DNA from: Agromyces aureus
GTDB lineage: Bacteria; Actinomycetota; Actinomycetes; Actinomycetales; Microbacteriaceae
DNA length: 64,000 nucleotides
NCBI RefSeq assembly: GCF_001660485.1
Contig: NZ_CP013979.1
Location: forward strand, 868,001-932,000
Reading direction: 5' to 3'
Below are positions 1-8,870 of the stretch, piece by piece (the stretch's first letter is position 1; each line of letters begins with the position of its first letter). Both the position numbers and the translations under genes were made by a program. Under the pieces are notes generated by a model. It made no database searches, was not told the origin of the DNA, and was given only the letters and a program-made list of their open reading frames with translations.

Positions 1-1278
1 GCGGCGTTCCAGGACGTGGATCTCTGCGGCAACCTCTCGATCGCCGAGAACGTGATGATCGGGCACGAGGAGCGCCGCTGGTACGGCATCTCGTGGCCCG
101 CGACGCGTCGCCGGGCCGTGACCGTGCTCGACGAGCTGGGCCTCGGCGACCTCGATCCGAAGCAGGCCGTGGCGACCCTGCCGCCGGCGATCCAGCAGCT
201 CGTCGCGATCGCACGGGCGATGGTGACCCACCCCAAGGTGCTCGTGCTCGACGAGCCGACCTCGAGCCTCGACGCCGACGAGGTCGCGACGTTGTTCCGG
301 GCGCTGCGTCGGCTGCGCGACCAGGGCGTGGCCATCCTCTTCGTCTCGCACTTCCTCGAGCAGGTGTACGCGATCAGCGACCGCATCACCGTGCTCCGCG
401 ACGGGTACGGGCAGGGTGAGTACCCGACCCGCGAGCTCGACCGCGCGGTGCTGATCTCGAAGATGATCGGCAAGGACCTCACCGAACTGCGCCGCATCGG
501 CTCCGACCGGCGTGCTCACCGGGCCGACCCGACCGGGACGCCGGTGTTCCGCGCGGTCGGCGTCGGCAAGCGCGGCGAGTTCGACTCGACCGACTTCGAG
601 GTGCACCGCGGCGAGGTCGTCGGGCTCGGCGGGCTGCGCGGCTCGGGTCGCAGCGAGCTCGGCCAGCTGCTCGCGGGCGTCGAGCGCGCCGACTCGGGCA
701 CGTTCCAGATCGACGGCCGAACGGTCGGGCTGCCGAATCCCGCGACCGCGCTCCGGCGCCGCGTCGCGTACGCATCCGAAGACCGGCGCGACGGCGGCAT
801 CATCGAAGAGCTCAGCGTGCGCGAGAACATCGTGCTCGCGCTCCAGGCGATCCGCGGCTGGGCCAGGCCCATCTCGCACGCCGAGCGCGACGCCCTCGTC
901 GACCGGTTCGTCGAGTCGTTCGGCATCGTCGCGCCCGGACTCGACGCTCCGGCGAAGCAGCTCTCCGGCGGCAACCAGCAGAAGGTGCTCCTCGCCAGGT
1001 GGCTCGCGACCCGTCCGCTGTTGCTCGTGCTCGACGAGCCGACCCGGGGCATCGACATCGCCGCGAAGGTCGAGATCCAGGCGCGTGTCGCCGAGATGGC
1101 GCGCGACGGCATGGCGGTCGTATTCATCTCGTCGGAGCTCGACGAGGTCGTGCGGTTGAGCGACCGCATCGCGATCCTCAAGGACCGCCGCAAGATCGGC
1201 GAGGTCAGCAACGGCCCAGGGCTCAGCGTCGACACGATCATCGAGATGATCGCCGCCGACGAAGAGGACGACGCCTGA
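1..1278 (+). CDS. Sugar ABC importer ATPase, YtfR/RbsA type, 5'-truncated by the window edge
   Basis: The reading frame is open from base 1, so the start and first Walker A lie outside the window. What remains is most of a double-ATPase protein of the monosaccharide (CUT2) importer class, which powers uptake of a pentose or hexose at the inner face of the membrane. Visible are the degenerate first signature (PAIQQLVAIARAM), Walker B LVLDEPTSSLD, a degenerate second Walker A (GLRGSGRSELG, Arg for Lys, normal for this class), the second signature LSGGNQQKVLLARWL and Walker B LLVLDEPTRGID. It is a close paralogue of the ATPase at 2760-4391 over its whole visible length. No permease follows, so its partners must lie upstream. 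It is separated from the next operon by 360 bp with operators. Confidence 0.93.
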   Translation, partial: AAFQDVDLCGNLSIAENVMIGHEERRWYGISWPATRRRAVTVLDELGLGDLDPKQAVATLPPAIQQLVAIARAMVTHPKVLVLDEPTSSLDADEVATLFRALRRLRDQGVAILFVSHFLEQVYAISDRITVLRDGYGQGEYPTRELDRAVLISKMIGKDLTELRRIGSDRRAHRADPTGTPVFRAVGVGKRGEFDSTDFEVHRGEVVGLGGLRGSGRSELGQLLAGVERADSGTFQIDGRTVGLPNPATALRRRVAYASEDRRDGGIIEELSVRENIVLALQAIRGWARPISHAERDALVDRFVESFGIVAPGLDAPAKQLSGGNQQKVLLARWLATRPLLLVLDEPTRGIDIAAKVEIQARVAEMARDGMAVVFISSELDEVVRLSDRIAILKDRRKIGEVSNGPGLSVDTIIEMIAADEEDDA

Positions 1279-1476
1279 CCCTGCGGCGTCCCTCGGGCGA
1301 TCTCCTTCGAGATGCCGGTTCTCGTCATCGCCGCGGGCACTGATCCGACGAGTGCTGGCATCTCGGGTGCGACGCGAGGAGGAGCCAGGGCGGCGGAGCG
1401 AACGAGCGCCGTGACATCCGCTCGCCCGCCTGAATCCCGCGGGCATGGGTGCCCCACGGACGGGGCTATCGCGCCG
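1279..1476. other. Non-coding stretch upstream of the ytfQ operators
   Basis: This is GC-rich sequence between the truncated ATPase gene and the regulatory region of the importer operon. I see no gene with a credible start and codon pattern here and no strong hairpin. Confidence 0.5.
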
Positions 1477-1492
1477 TGTTTCCGGAATGTTA

Positions 1493-1541
1493 TGTTTCCG
1501 GGAACAAATCGCTTGTGTTCCAGACTTTGTTCCCGGTAACA
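1493..1541 (+). promoter_or_regulatory. Two LacI-type operators and candidate promoter of the ytfQRT-yjfF operon
   Basis: Two 14-bp sites fit the dyad TGTTnnCGnnAACA: TGTTTCCGGGAACA at 1493-1506 and TGTTCCCGGTAACA at 1528-1541, with centres 35 bp apart. A half-site-like TGTTTCCGGAA starts at 1477. A candidate promoter is TTGTGT (1513-1518) with TAACAT (1537-1542) and an 18-bp spacer, so the second operator would cover the -10. The same core occurs twice upstream of the GH42 gene at 20519. Repression by a LacI-family protein is inferred. The promoter call is weaker than the operator call. Confidence 0.7.
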
Positions 1542-1638
1542 TCCTGAATGTGGACGCGCCAAGCGTCCCCGCAATCACAGGAATCCGCACAGCGGACCAC
1601 TCCGGCGCCGTGGTGCCGGGTCTCAAGGAGGAGATCAC

Positions 1639-2634
1639 ATGTCAGTTCAGAGGCGTTTCACGAAGTTCCTCGGCCTGGCGGCCGTCGGCGCACTCACCGT
1701 CGGCCTCGCCGCGTGCTCGAGTGGCGGCGACAGCGCCGACAGCGCCGATGCGGGCGACCTCACGACCGTCGGCTTCGTCGCCGTCGGCCCCGAGGGCGCA
1801 TGGCGCGAAGCCAACGAGAAGAACATCCAGGAGACGTTCACCGAGGACGCCGGCTTCGAACTGAAGTACGCGCCCGCGACGAACCTCGACCAGAAGTCGC
1901 AGATCGACGCGTTCACGTCGTTCGTCGACGAGGGCGTCGACGTCATCCTGCTGTCGGCCACCGAGGCATCGGGCTGGGAGGACTCGCTCGAGCGTGCCCA
2001 GGAGGCCGAGATCCCGGTGATCCTCCTCGACCGCGGCATCGACCCCGATGACCCCAGCCTCTACATCACCCGCATCGCGCCCGACAACGTCGAGGTCGCG
2101 TCGGAGGTCGGCGCATGGGCTGTCGAGCAGTTCCCCGACGGCGGCAACTACATCACGCTCGAAGGCCCCGCAGGCGTCGGCGTCGTGAACGAGCGCAACG
2201 AGGGCTGGGACTCCTCGGTCGACGGCTCGGGTCTCGTCGAGGTCGCTGCGCAGACCGCCAACTGGTCGGCTGAAGAGGGCAAGAGCGTCACCGAGACGCT
2301 CCTCAAGGCGAACAACAACAACATCCAGCTGATCTTCGCGCAGAACGACGAGATGGGTCTCGGTGCTGCCCAGGCCGTCGAAGAGGCCGGTCTGACCCCG
2401 GGCGTCGACGTCAAGATCGCGACCATCGACGGCACGAAGGCCGCCATGCAGGCGCTCGCCGACGGCCAGCTCAGCTACGTGCACGAGTACAACCCGCTGT
2501 TCGGCGACACCGCGCTCGACGTCGTGAAGAAGACGCTCGACGGCGAGTCGGTCGAGTCCTACATCATCGTTCCCAGCGAGGCGTTCGACTCGGCAGAGGC
2601 GGCACAGGCCGTGCTCGCCGACCGCAAGTACTGA
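1639..2634 (+). CDS. ytfQ: Galactofuranose-type sugar-binding lipoprotein
   Basis: This is the 331-residue substrate-binding component of a CUT2 importer, anchored outside the membrane by a lipid. The N-terminus is a lipoprotein signal with lipobox LAAC (about residues 23-26) followed by a Ser/Gly linker. The periplasmic-binding-protein type 1 fold then starts at TVGFVAVGPEGAWREANEKN, which matches the galactofuranose binder YtfQ (residues AW and N contact sugar in that family). Later segments (NNNNIQLIFAQNDEMGLGA and IATIDGTKAAMQALADGQL) are also typical. AAGGAGG sits 8 nt before the ATG. It is the first gene of ytfQ-ytfR-ytfT-yjfF. The sugar is inferred from family resemblance, and related ligands such as arabinose or galactopyranose are possible. 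Confidence 0.88.
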   Translation: MSVQRRFTKFLGLAAVGALTVGLAACSSGGDSADSADAGDLTTVGFVAVGPEGAWREANEKNIQETFTEDAGFELKYAPATNLDQKSQIDAFTSFVDEGVDVILLSATEASGWEDSLERAQEAEIPVILLDRGIDPDDPSLYITRIAPDNVEVASEVGAWAVEQFPDGGNYITLEGPAGVGVVNERNEGWDSSVDGSGLVEVAAQTANWSAEEGKSVTETLLKANNNNIQLIFAQNDEMGLGAAQAVEEAGLTPGVDVKIATIDGTKAAMQALADGQLSYVHEYNPLFGDTALDVVKKTLDGESVESYIIVPSEAFDSAEAAQAVLADRKY

Positions 2635-2643
2635 TCGGCCGAC

Positions 2644-2664
2644 CACGCCGCTGATCGCGGCGTG
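2644..2664 (+). terminator. Intercistronic stem-loop after the binding-protein gene
   Basis: CACGCCGC and GCGGCGTG form a perfect 8-bp stem with a TGATC loop, with no T tract. It lies between ytfQ and the ATPase gene. It probably lowers downstream transcription or protects the 3' end of the binding-protein mRNA rather than ending the operon. Confidence 0.55.
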
Positions 2665-2759
2665 AGACGCACCGGGTGCGGGGTCTGCTCCTCGAGCGAC
2701 CCCGCACCGCTCCATTGAACGGCCGCCCACCCGCGGCCGAGGCACAGGATGCGAATGCC

Positions 2760-4391
2760 ATGAGTGAAGCACTGCCAATCGTGGAGATGCGCGACATCTC
2801 CATCGAGTTCCCAGGCGTCAAAGCCCTCGACGGGGTGGACTTCCGCCTCTTCCAGGGCGAGGTCCACGCGCTGATGGGCGAGAACGGCGCCGGCAAGTCG
2901 ACGCTGATCAAGGCCCTCACCGGGGTCTACAAGATCGACGGCGGCTCGATCGTCGTCGCGGGCCAGGAGCGTCAGTTCCACGGCACCCGCGATGCGCAGA
3001 GCGCCGGCGTCTCCACCGTGTACCAGGAGGTCAACCTGGTCACGAACCTCTCGATCGGCGAGAACGTCATGCTCGGCCACGAGATCCGCGGGGCAATCGG
3101 CGTGAACTGGCGTGCGACGCACGCCGCCGCCACCGAGGCGCTCGCCCGACTCGGGCTCGAGCACCTCGACACCCACAAGCCGCTCTCGACACTGTCGATC
3201 GCCATGCAGCAGCTCGTCGCGATCAGCCGGGCCATGGCGATCCAGGCGAAGGTGCTCATCCTCGACGAGCCGACCTCGAGCCTCGACGCGGCCGAGGTCG
3301 AGGGCCTGTTCCGCGTGATGCGCTCGCTCCGCGACCAGGGCGTCGCCATCCTCTTCGTCTCGCACTTCCTCGACCAGATCTACGCGATCAGCGACCGCCT
3401 GACGATCCTGCGCAACGGCAAGTACGAGGGCGAGTACCTCACCCGCGACCTCGATCGCCACGCGCTCATCTCGAAGATGATCGGCAAGGACCTCGGGGCG
3501 CTGTCGTCGCTCGGCGGCAACCGCCGCGTCGACGACCGCGACTACGCCGCCGAGGAGCCGCTGCTCACGGCGAAGGGCCTCGGCCGTCGCGGCTCGATCG
3601 AGCCCACCGATCTCGACGTCCACCGCGGCGAGGTCGTCGGCTTCGCCGGCCTCCTCGGCTCCGGCCGCACCGAGCTCGCACGCCTGCTCTACGGCGCAGA
3701 TCGCGCCGACGAGGGCGAGGTCACGCTGCACGGCAAGCGCGTCGACATCAAGAGCCCCGCCGACGGCTTGGTCAAGCGCATCGCGTTCTCGACCGAGAAC
3801 CGGCGCGACGAGGGCATCATCGCCGACCTCACCGTGCGCGAGAACATGATCCTCGCGGTGCAGGCCGAGCGCGGCTGGGCCAGGCCCATCCCGCGCAAGG
3901 AACAGGACGAGCTCGTCGAGAAGTACATCACCGCCCTGAACGTGCGGCCCTCCGATCCGAACCGGCTCATCAAGAACCTCTCCGGCGGCAACCAGCAGAA
4001 GGTGCTGCTCGGCCGCTGGCTCGCGACGAATCCCGAGCTGCTGATCCTCGACGAGCCCACCCGCGGCATCGACGTCGGCGCGAAGGCCGAGATCCAGGAG
4101 GCCGTCGCCGAACTCGCCGAGAGCGGCGTCTCGGTCGTCTTCATCTCCTCCGAGCTCGAGGAGGTCGTGCGCCTCAGCGAGCGCATCGTCGTGCTGAAGG
4201 ACCACCAGAAGATCGGCGAGATCGTCAACGGCCCCGAGATCACGGCCCAGCACGTCGTCGACGTCATCGCCGCGCACGGTGTCGAGGCGGCCGCCGAGAG
4301 TGGCATCATCGATGCCGAGGCGGGTTTGCACCCGACCGAGGCCCCGCACGCGAACGCGCATGCGCTCGCTGCGACGGAGGAGGAATCATGA
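2760..4391 (+). CDS. ytfR: Galactofuranose-type importer ATPase with two ATP-binding domains
   Basis: This 543-residue protein energises the YtfT/YjfF permease pair. The first domain has Walker A GENGAGKS (about residues 40-47), the sequence SIAMQQLVAISRAM in place of a consensus signature, and LILDEPTSSLD. The second has the degenerate Walker A GLLGSGRTEL, the signature LSGGNQQKVLLGRW and LLILDEPTRGIDVGAK. An in-frame start 84 bp upstream exists, but I chose ATG 2760 because homology begins at once (IVEMRDISIEFPGVKALDGV); the ribosome site before it (AGGA) is weak. The last codons carry a His/Ala-rich tail (PHANAHALAATEE). The stop overlaps the next start as ATGA, implying coupled translation. 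Confidence 0.92.
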   Translation: MSEALPIVEMRDISIEFPGVKALDGVDFRLFQGEVHALMGENGAGKSTLIKALTGVYKIDGGSIVVAGQERQFHGTRDAQSAGVSTVYQEVNLVTNLSIGENVMLGHEIRGAIGVNWRATHAAATEALARLGLEHLDTHKPLSTLSIAMQQLVAISRAMAIQAKVLILDEPTSSLDAAEVEGLFRVMRSLRDQGVAILFVSHFLDQIYAISDRLTILRNGKYEGEYLTRDLDRHALISKMIGKDLGALSSLGGNRRVDDRDYAAEEPLLTAKGLGRRGSIEPTDLDVHRGEVVGFAGLLGSGRTELARLLYGADRADEGEVTLHGKRVDIKSPADGLVKRIAFSTENRRDEGIIADLTVRENMILAVQAERGWARPIPRKEQDELVEKYITALNVRPSDPNRLIKNLSGGNQQKVLLGRWLATNPELLILDEPTRGIDVGAKAEIQEAVAELAESGVSVVFISSELEEVVRLSERIVVLKDHQKIGEIVNGPEITAQHVVDVIAAHGVEAAAESGIIDAEAGLHPTEAPHANAHALAATEEES

Positions 4392-5476
4392 GCGACGCTG
4401 CTCACACGAACTGGCTGCGCGAGCTCATCCGCAAGCCGTACTTCTGGGGCATCATCGCGATCTTCGCGCTCCTCGCCCTCAACGTCCTCAAGGACCCGAG
4501 CTACCTCGCCGTGACGGTCAACCCCGTGAACGGCAACCTCGTCGGCAACGTCGTCGACATCCTCAGGGCATCCGCCCCGATCCTGATGATCGCCGTCGGC
4601 ATGTCGCTCGTCATCGCCACCGGCGGCATCGACCTCTCGGTCGGCTCGGTGATGGCCGTCTCGGGTGCCGTCGCGATGGTCTTCATGAAGGAGGCGGGCC
4701 AGTCCGGCTCGCTCGGCGTCGCACTCGGCGCCATCGGACTCGCGCTCCTCGTGAGCGCGGTGCTCGGCGCGATCAACGGCATCCTCGTCGCCTACATCGG
4801 CCTCCAGCCGTTCATCAGCACGCTCATCATGATGCTCGCAGGCCGCGGCATCGCGAAGGTGATCACCGAGGGGCAGAACACCTCGGCGACCAACGATGCG
4901 TTCCGCTGGGTGGCCAATGGCTTCATCATCGGGCTGCCGGTCGTGTTTCTCCTCGCCCTTGCGATCGTCGGCGTCGTCGCCCTCGTCGTGCGCCGCAGCG
5001 CACTCGGCCTCATGATCGAGGCGATCGGCATCAACCCGAAGGCGAGCCGCATGGCCGGCATCAAGCCGAGCGGACTGCTGCTCACGGTCTACATCCTGAG
5101 CGCCGTGCTCGCGGGCGTCGCCGGCATCATGTCGGTCGGCACCGTGATGACGGTCGACGTCTCCCGCACGGGCTACCAGATGGAACTCGACGCGATCCTC
5201 GCGGTCGTCATCGGCGGCACGTCGCTCGCCGGCGGCAAGTTCTCCATCGGCGGTGCCGTCGTCGGCGCCCTGCTCATCGCGACGCTCGACAAGACCATCG
5301 TGTTCCTCGGCATCTCGTCGTCGGCCACCCCCGCCTTCAAGGCGATCGTGATCGTCGTGCTCTGCCTGCTGCAGTCGGAGCGGGTGCGCGGCTGGTTCGT
5401 CCAACGGCGCAAGCCCCCGCAGCTGCGCACCGAGTCGATCACCGCCGCCCAGTCGAAGCAGGAGGTTTCCGCATGA
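4388..5476 (+). CDS. ytfT: Galactofuranose-type importer permease 1
   Basis: This 362-residue multi-spanning membrane protein of the BPD_transp_2 (RbsC/YtfT) family has about nine hydrophobic segments. One half of the translocation pore is recognised by SAPILMIAVGMSLVIATGGIDLSVGS, the hallmark of CUT2 permeases, and by the cytoplasmic loop RRSALGLMIEAIGINPKASRMAGI that contacts the ATPase. ATGA overlaps link it to the ATPase gene upstream and the second permease downstream. Expression is therefore expected to be operonic from the promoter before ytfQ. Confidence 0.9.
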   Translation: MSDAAHTNWLRELIRKPYFWGIIAIFALLALNVLKDPSYLAVTVNPVNGNLVGNVVDILRASAPILMIAVGMSLVIATGGIDLSVGSVMAVSGAVAMVFMKEAGQSGSLGVALGAIGLALLVSAVLGAINGILVAYIGLQPFISTLIMMLAGRGIAKVITEGQNTSATNDAFRWVANGFIIGLPVVFLLALAIVGVVALVVRRSALGLMIEAIGINPKASRMAGIKPSGLLLTVYILSAVLAGVAGIMSVGTVMTVDVSRTGYQMELDAILAVVIGGTSLAGGKFSIGGAVVGALLIATLDKTIVFLGISSSATPAFKAIVIVVLCLLQSERVRGWFVQRRKPPQLRTESITAAQSKQEVSA

Positions 5477-6528
5477 CCATCGTGCAGACGCCCCAGGTCG
5501 ACGCTCCCGTCGAGGAGTCCCGAGTCTCGAAGCTCGTGGCCCGCGTCAAGCGAGTCGTCGCGTCCAACCCGTCGGTGCTGCCGACCGTCGCCGCCATCGT
5601 CATCTTCATCGCAATGGTGATCTACGGCGAACTCGCCTACGGCCGGATCCTGCAGTACAACACGCTGTCGAACCTGCTGATCAACAACGCGCACCTGATC
5701 ATCCTCGCCGTGGCGATGACCTTCGTGATCCTCACCGGCGGCATCGACCTCTCGGTCGGCGCGGTGATCGCACTCTCCAGCGTCGCCGGGGTGATGCTCG
5801 CGAACGCCGGCTGGAATCCGTGGATCGTGATCCTCCTGATGGTGCTCATCGGTACCTCGATGGGCTTGGCGAGCGGCATCCTGATCCAGTACTTCAACGT
5901 GCAGCCGTTCATCGCGACGCTCGCGATGATGTTCCTCGGCCGAGGTCTTGCGTCGCTGCTCAGCACCCAGCCCGAGCGGCTCGCCGAGGAGTCCCCGATC
6001 CGCTGGCTCGGCGAGCAGTTCAAGCTGATCGACGGCCCGAAGGTCAACGACGTCGTCATCACTCCAGGCGTGATCATCGCCCTCCTGGTCGTGCTCGGCG
6101 CGTTCTTCGTGCTGCACCGCACCCGCACCGGGCGCACGGTCTACGCGATCGGCGGCTCAGAGAGCTCCTCGGCGCTCATGGGTCTGGCGGTGCCGCGCAC
6201 GAAGGTGCTCGTCTACGTCATCAGCGGTACGCTCGCGGGCGTCGCAGCGGTGGTCTACACGTCTCGCCTCGGCATCGCCCAGAACATCACCGGCATCGGC
6301 TGGGAGCTCGACGCGATCGCCGCGACGGTCATCGGCGGCACGCTGCTGACCGGCGGGTACGGCTACGTGCTCGGATCCGTGGTCGGCGCCCTCGTGCTCG
6401 GCCTCATGAACGTGCTCATCACGCGCGACGGTGGCATCCCGCCCGAGATGACGACGATCATCACCGGCGGCATCCTGCTGGTCTTCGTGCTGCTGCAGCG
6501 CGCGGTCACGTCGAAGCGGCATACGTAG
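5473..6528 (+). CDS. yjfF: Galactofuranose-type importer permease 2
   Basis: This is a 351-residue partner permease of the same family. It has VAMTFVILTGGIDLSVGAV in the first half and RTRTGRTVYAIGGSESSSALMGLAV in the ATPase-contact loop. Start ATG 5473 is set by the ATGA overlap and the preceding AGGAGG (5460-5465), and a hydrophilic N-terminus of about 35 residues precedes the first membrane segment. It is the last gene of the four-gene importer and is followed within 20 bp by a strong stem-loop. With two different permeases and one double ATPase, the set reproduces the E. coli ytfQRT-yjfF arrangement. Confidence 0.9.
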   Translation: MTIVQTPQVDAPVEESRVSKLVARVKRVVASNPSVLPTVAAIVIFIAMVIYGELAYGRILQYNTLSNLLINNAHLIILAVAMTFVILTGGIDLSVGAVIALSSVAGVMLANAGWNPWIVILLMVLIGTSMGLASGILIQYFNVQPFIATLAMMFLGRGLASLLSTQPERLAEESPIRWLGEQFKLIDGPKVNDVVITPGVIIALLVVLGAFFVLHRTRTGRTVYAIGGSESSSALMGLAVPRTKVLVYVISGTLAGVAAVVYTSRLGIAQNITGIGWELDAIAATVIGGTLLTGGYGYVLGSVVGALVLGLMNVLITRDGGIPPEMTTIITGGILLVFVLLQRAVTSKRHT

Positions 6529-6545
6529 CGAATGCGACGGGCGCA

Positions 6546-6571
6546 GGGCGGATGTCTCGGGGCATCCGCCC
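6546..6571 (+). terminator. Terminator of the ytfQRT-yjfF operon
   Basis: GGGCGGATG (6546-6554) pairs perfectly with CATCCGCCC (6563-6571) around an 8-nt loop, starting 17 bp after the yjfF stop. It has only a TT tail, as is usual for high-GC terminators. Confidence 0.75.
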
Positions 6572-6612
6572 TTCGTCATGCCGGGGCGGGCCGACGCGGC
6601 ATCCTTCGCGGG

Positions 6613-6640
6613 TAGAATTGACGGTCCGCCGCACGAGGAG
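6613..6640 (+). promoter_or_regulatory. helR -10 element and ribosome-binding site
   Basis: TAGAAT at 6613-6618 is a good -10, with no convincing -35 above it. GAGGAG at 6635-6640 is a strong Shine-Dalgarno sequence. Together they place the transcript start near 6625 and the translation start near 6648, where the codon is ATC rather than ATG. Confidence 0.6.
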
Positions 6641-6647
6641 TACCGCC

Positions 6648-8870
6648 ATCACCAACCGCACTTCCACCACGCCCATCGCCGAGGAGCAGGCGGCGCTCGA
6701 CCACATCCGCGAGGTCGTCGCCGGGCTCGTCGAGCAGGAGGCCGCGTACCTGCAGTCGATGCTCGGCCGACCGAGCGACGAACTGAACCTCACCGAGCGC
6801 GATGCGCTCGTCGCGCACCACGCGCAGCGGCTGCAGGGGCTGCGCACCGCGTCGTACGGCCTGCTGCTCGGCGGTGTCGAGACCGATGAGGGCGAGCGGT
6901 ACCGCATCGGCCGCATCGGCCTGAGCGACCCCGACGACGGCGAGCGACTGCTCATCGACTGGCGTGCACCGGTCGCCAGGCCCTTCTACACGGCGACGCC
7001 CCTGCATCGCGACGGCGTGCGGGCCCGTCGTCGCATCTCGTCGACCGACCGCACCGTCACGGCCGTCTACGACGAGCCGCTGCTCGTCGACCTCGACGAC
7101 CCCGCCGATCTCGCCGACGTCTCGAGCGGCGACGCCGCGCTCATGGCCGCGCTCGAGAAGCCGCGCACCCAGCACATGGGTGACATCGTCGGCACCATCC
7201 AGCGCGAGCAGGACGCGATCATCCGCGGCCCGCTCGCCGGCACCCTGGTCGTGCAGGGCGGCCCGGGCACGGGCAAGACGGCCGTCGCCCTGCAGCGGGC
7301 CGCCTTCCTGCTGTACGAGCACCGCAACCGCCTCGCGAAGTCGGTCGTGCTGATCGTCGGCCCGAACCATCGGTTCCTCGAGTACATCTCGCAGGTGCTG
7401 CCCTCACTCGGCGAGGACTCGGCCGTGCTCGTCACGCCGAGCACGCTGCTGCCCGGTGTGGCGGCGACCGCGACCGAGCCCGCGCTCGCCGCGGAGTTCA
7501 AGGGTCGGCTCGAGATCGTCGATGCGCTGAAGCAGGCCGTGCGCGGGTTCCAGGTGCCGAACGACGGCACCCTCGTGCTGCGCCCCGCCGGCCTGAAGGA
7601 GATGACGCTCGACGGCCGACTGCTGCACCGGGTGCGCACTCGGGGCCGCTCGGGCGGCACCCCGCACAACGCCGCTCGCCCGAAGTTCGAGAAGGCGCTC
7701 CTCACCGAGATCCTGAGACTCGAGGATGTCGAGCACGGCGCATCGGCGATGGAGGACTGGGAGCGGCGGGCCGACTGGGCCGAAGACCCCGCGGTGCAGG
7801 AGCTCTTCGACGAGCTCTGGCCCCTGCTCGACCCCGTCGAGGTGGTGCGCGACCTGTTCAGCGACCCCGAGCGGCTCGACGCCGTACTGCCGTCGCTCGA
7901 CCCCGCGCTCCGCGCGGCGCTGCTGCGCCCCCGCGACCACGGCCTGACCCCCGCCGACATCCCGCTCGTCGACGAACTCGCCGAGCTGCTCGGCGACGAC
8001 CCGCGCCCCGCTGCGGCGGCGGCCACGCGCGCCCGCGCCGACCGCGCCGTCGACCTCGCCTACGCGCAGAACGTGCTCGACATGGTGGCCGATGCCGACG
8101 CCGACGAAGACCACCTCGCAGCACCCGTCTCGATCGTGACCGCCTCGACGCTCGCCGACCGGCAGGTCGCGGGCGACGGCCGCACGCCCGCCGAGCGGGC
8201 CATGGCCGACCGCGAGTGGGTCTACGGGCACATCATCGTCGACGAGGCGCAGGAGACCAGCCCGATGCTGCTGCGCGCGCTGATCCGCCGCTGCCCGTCG
8301 CGCTCGATGACCCTCGTCGGCGACGCGAACCAGTACACGGCGACCGATTCCGCGTTCACCTGGGCCCGACTCCTCGACCCGCAGGTGCCGCGGTGGAGCC
8401 GCACCGATCTCACGGTCAACTACCGCACGCCCGGCCGCATCATGCGTCTCGCGACCGGCGTGCTGCGCCGCATCGACCCCGGTGTGCCGGAGCCGACCTC
8501 GGCCCGCGACGGCGAGCACGAGCCGCGCGTCGTTCGCGTGCCGGCGCCGGAGCTGGGCGCCGCGGCCGCACGAGCGGCCGTCGAGTCGCTCGCCGAGAGC
8601 GAGGGCACCGTCGGCGTGATCGCGCCGCTCGGCATGCTCGGGGCACTGCGGGAGGTTCACGCGGCCGAGGCCGACGCGGCGTCGGACCGGCTCTGGGTCG
8701 GCACCCCCGACGACGCGAAGGGCCTCGAGTTCGACGCCGTGGTCGTCGCCGTGCCGCCCATGCCCGAGCCGCACGCCGTCTCGGCGGCCACGTGGAAGCG
8801 GCTCTACGTCGCGCTCACCCGGCCCACGCAGCGGCTCACGGTCGTGCAGGCCGGCGACGTCATCGGCTGA
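6648..8870 (+). CDS. helR: RNA polymerase recycling ATPase HelR/HelD-like (apparent ATC start)
   Basis: This is a UvrD-like superfamily 1 protein of about 740 residues. Such proteins bind RNA polymerase, release stalled or rifamycin-blocked complexes and confer some rifamycin tolerance. Domains in order are an N-terminal helical region (EEQAALDHIREVV to LRTASYGLLLGGVE), Walker A GGPGTGKT (about residues 204-211), Walker B IIVDEAQETSP, GDANQYTATDSAF, motif VNYRTPGRIMR, DDAKGLEFDAVVV and YVALTRPTQRLTVV. No ATG, GTG or TTG stands at the Shine-Dalgarno distance. The codon 7 nt after GAGGAG is ATC, giving (M)TNRTSTTPIAEEQ. The only upstream in-frame candidate near it, TTG 6618, lies on the -10 element. 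The 3' end overlaps the convergent Lrp gene by 11 bp. The function is family knowledge; the start is inference. Confidence 0.88.
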   Translation: MTNRTSTTPIAEEQAALDHIREVVAGLVEQEAAYLQSMLGRPSDELNLTERDALVAHHAQRLQGLRTASYGLLLGGVETDEGERYRIGRIGLSDPDDGERLLIDWRAPVARPFYTATPLHRDGVRARRRISSTDRTVTAVYDEPLLVDLDDPADLADVSSGDAALMAALEKPRTQHMGDIVGTIQREQDAIIRGPLAGTLVVQGGPGTGKTAVALQRAAFLLYEHRNRLAKSVVLIVGPNHRFLEYISQVLPSLGEDSAVLVTPSTLLPGVAATATEPALAAEFKGRLEIVDALKQAVRGFQVPNDGTLVLRPAGLKEMTLDGRLLHRVRTRGRSGGTPHNAARPKFEKALLTEILRLEDVEHGASAMEDWERRADWAEDPAVQELFDELWPLLDPVEVVRDLFSDPERLDAVLPSLDPALRAALLRPRDHGLTPADIPLVDELAELLGDDPRPAAAAATRARADRAVDLAYAQNVLDMVADADADEDHLAAPVSIVTASTLADRQVAGDGRTPAERAMADREWVYGHIIVDEAQETSPMLLRALIRRCPSRSMTLVGDANQYTATDSAFTWARLLDPQVPRWSRTDLTVNYRTPGRIMRLATGVLRRIDPGVPEPTSARDGEHEPRVVRVPAPELGAAAARAAVESLAESEGTVGVIAPLGMLGALREVHAAEADAASDRLWVGTPDDAKGLEFDAVVVAVPPMPEPHAVSAATWKRLYVALTRPTQRLTVVQAGDVIG

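Noticed and set aside
6552..6620. Upstream starts for helR (ATG 6552, TTG 6618)
   Set aside because: ATG 6552 lies in the yjfF terminator and TTG 6618 on the -10 element. Neither has a ribosome site and the added residues match nothing.
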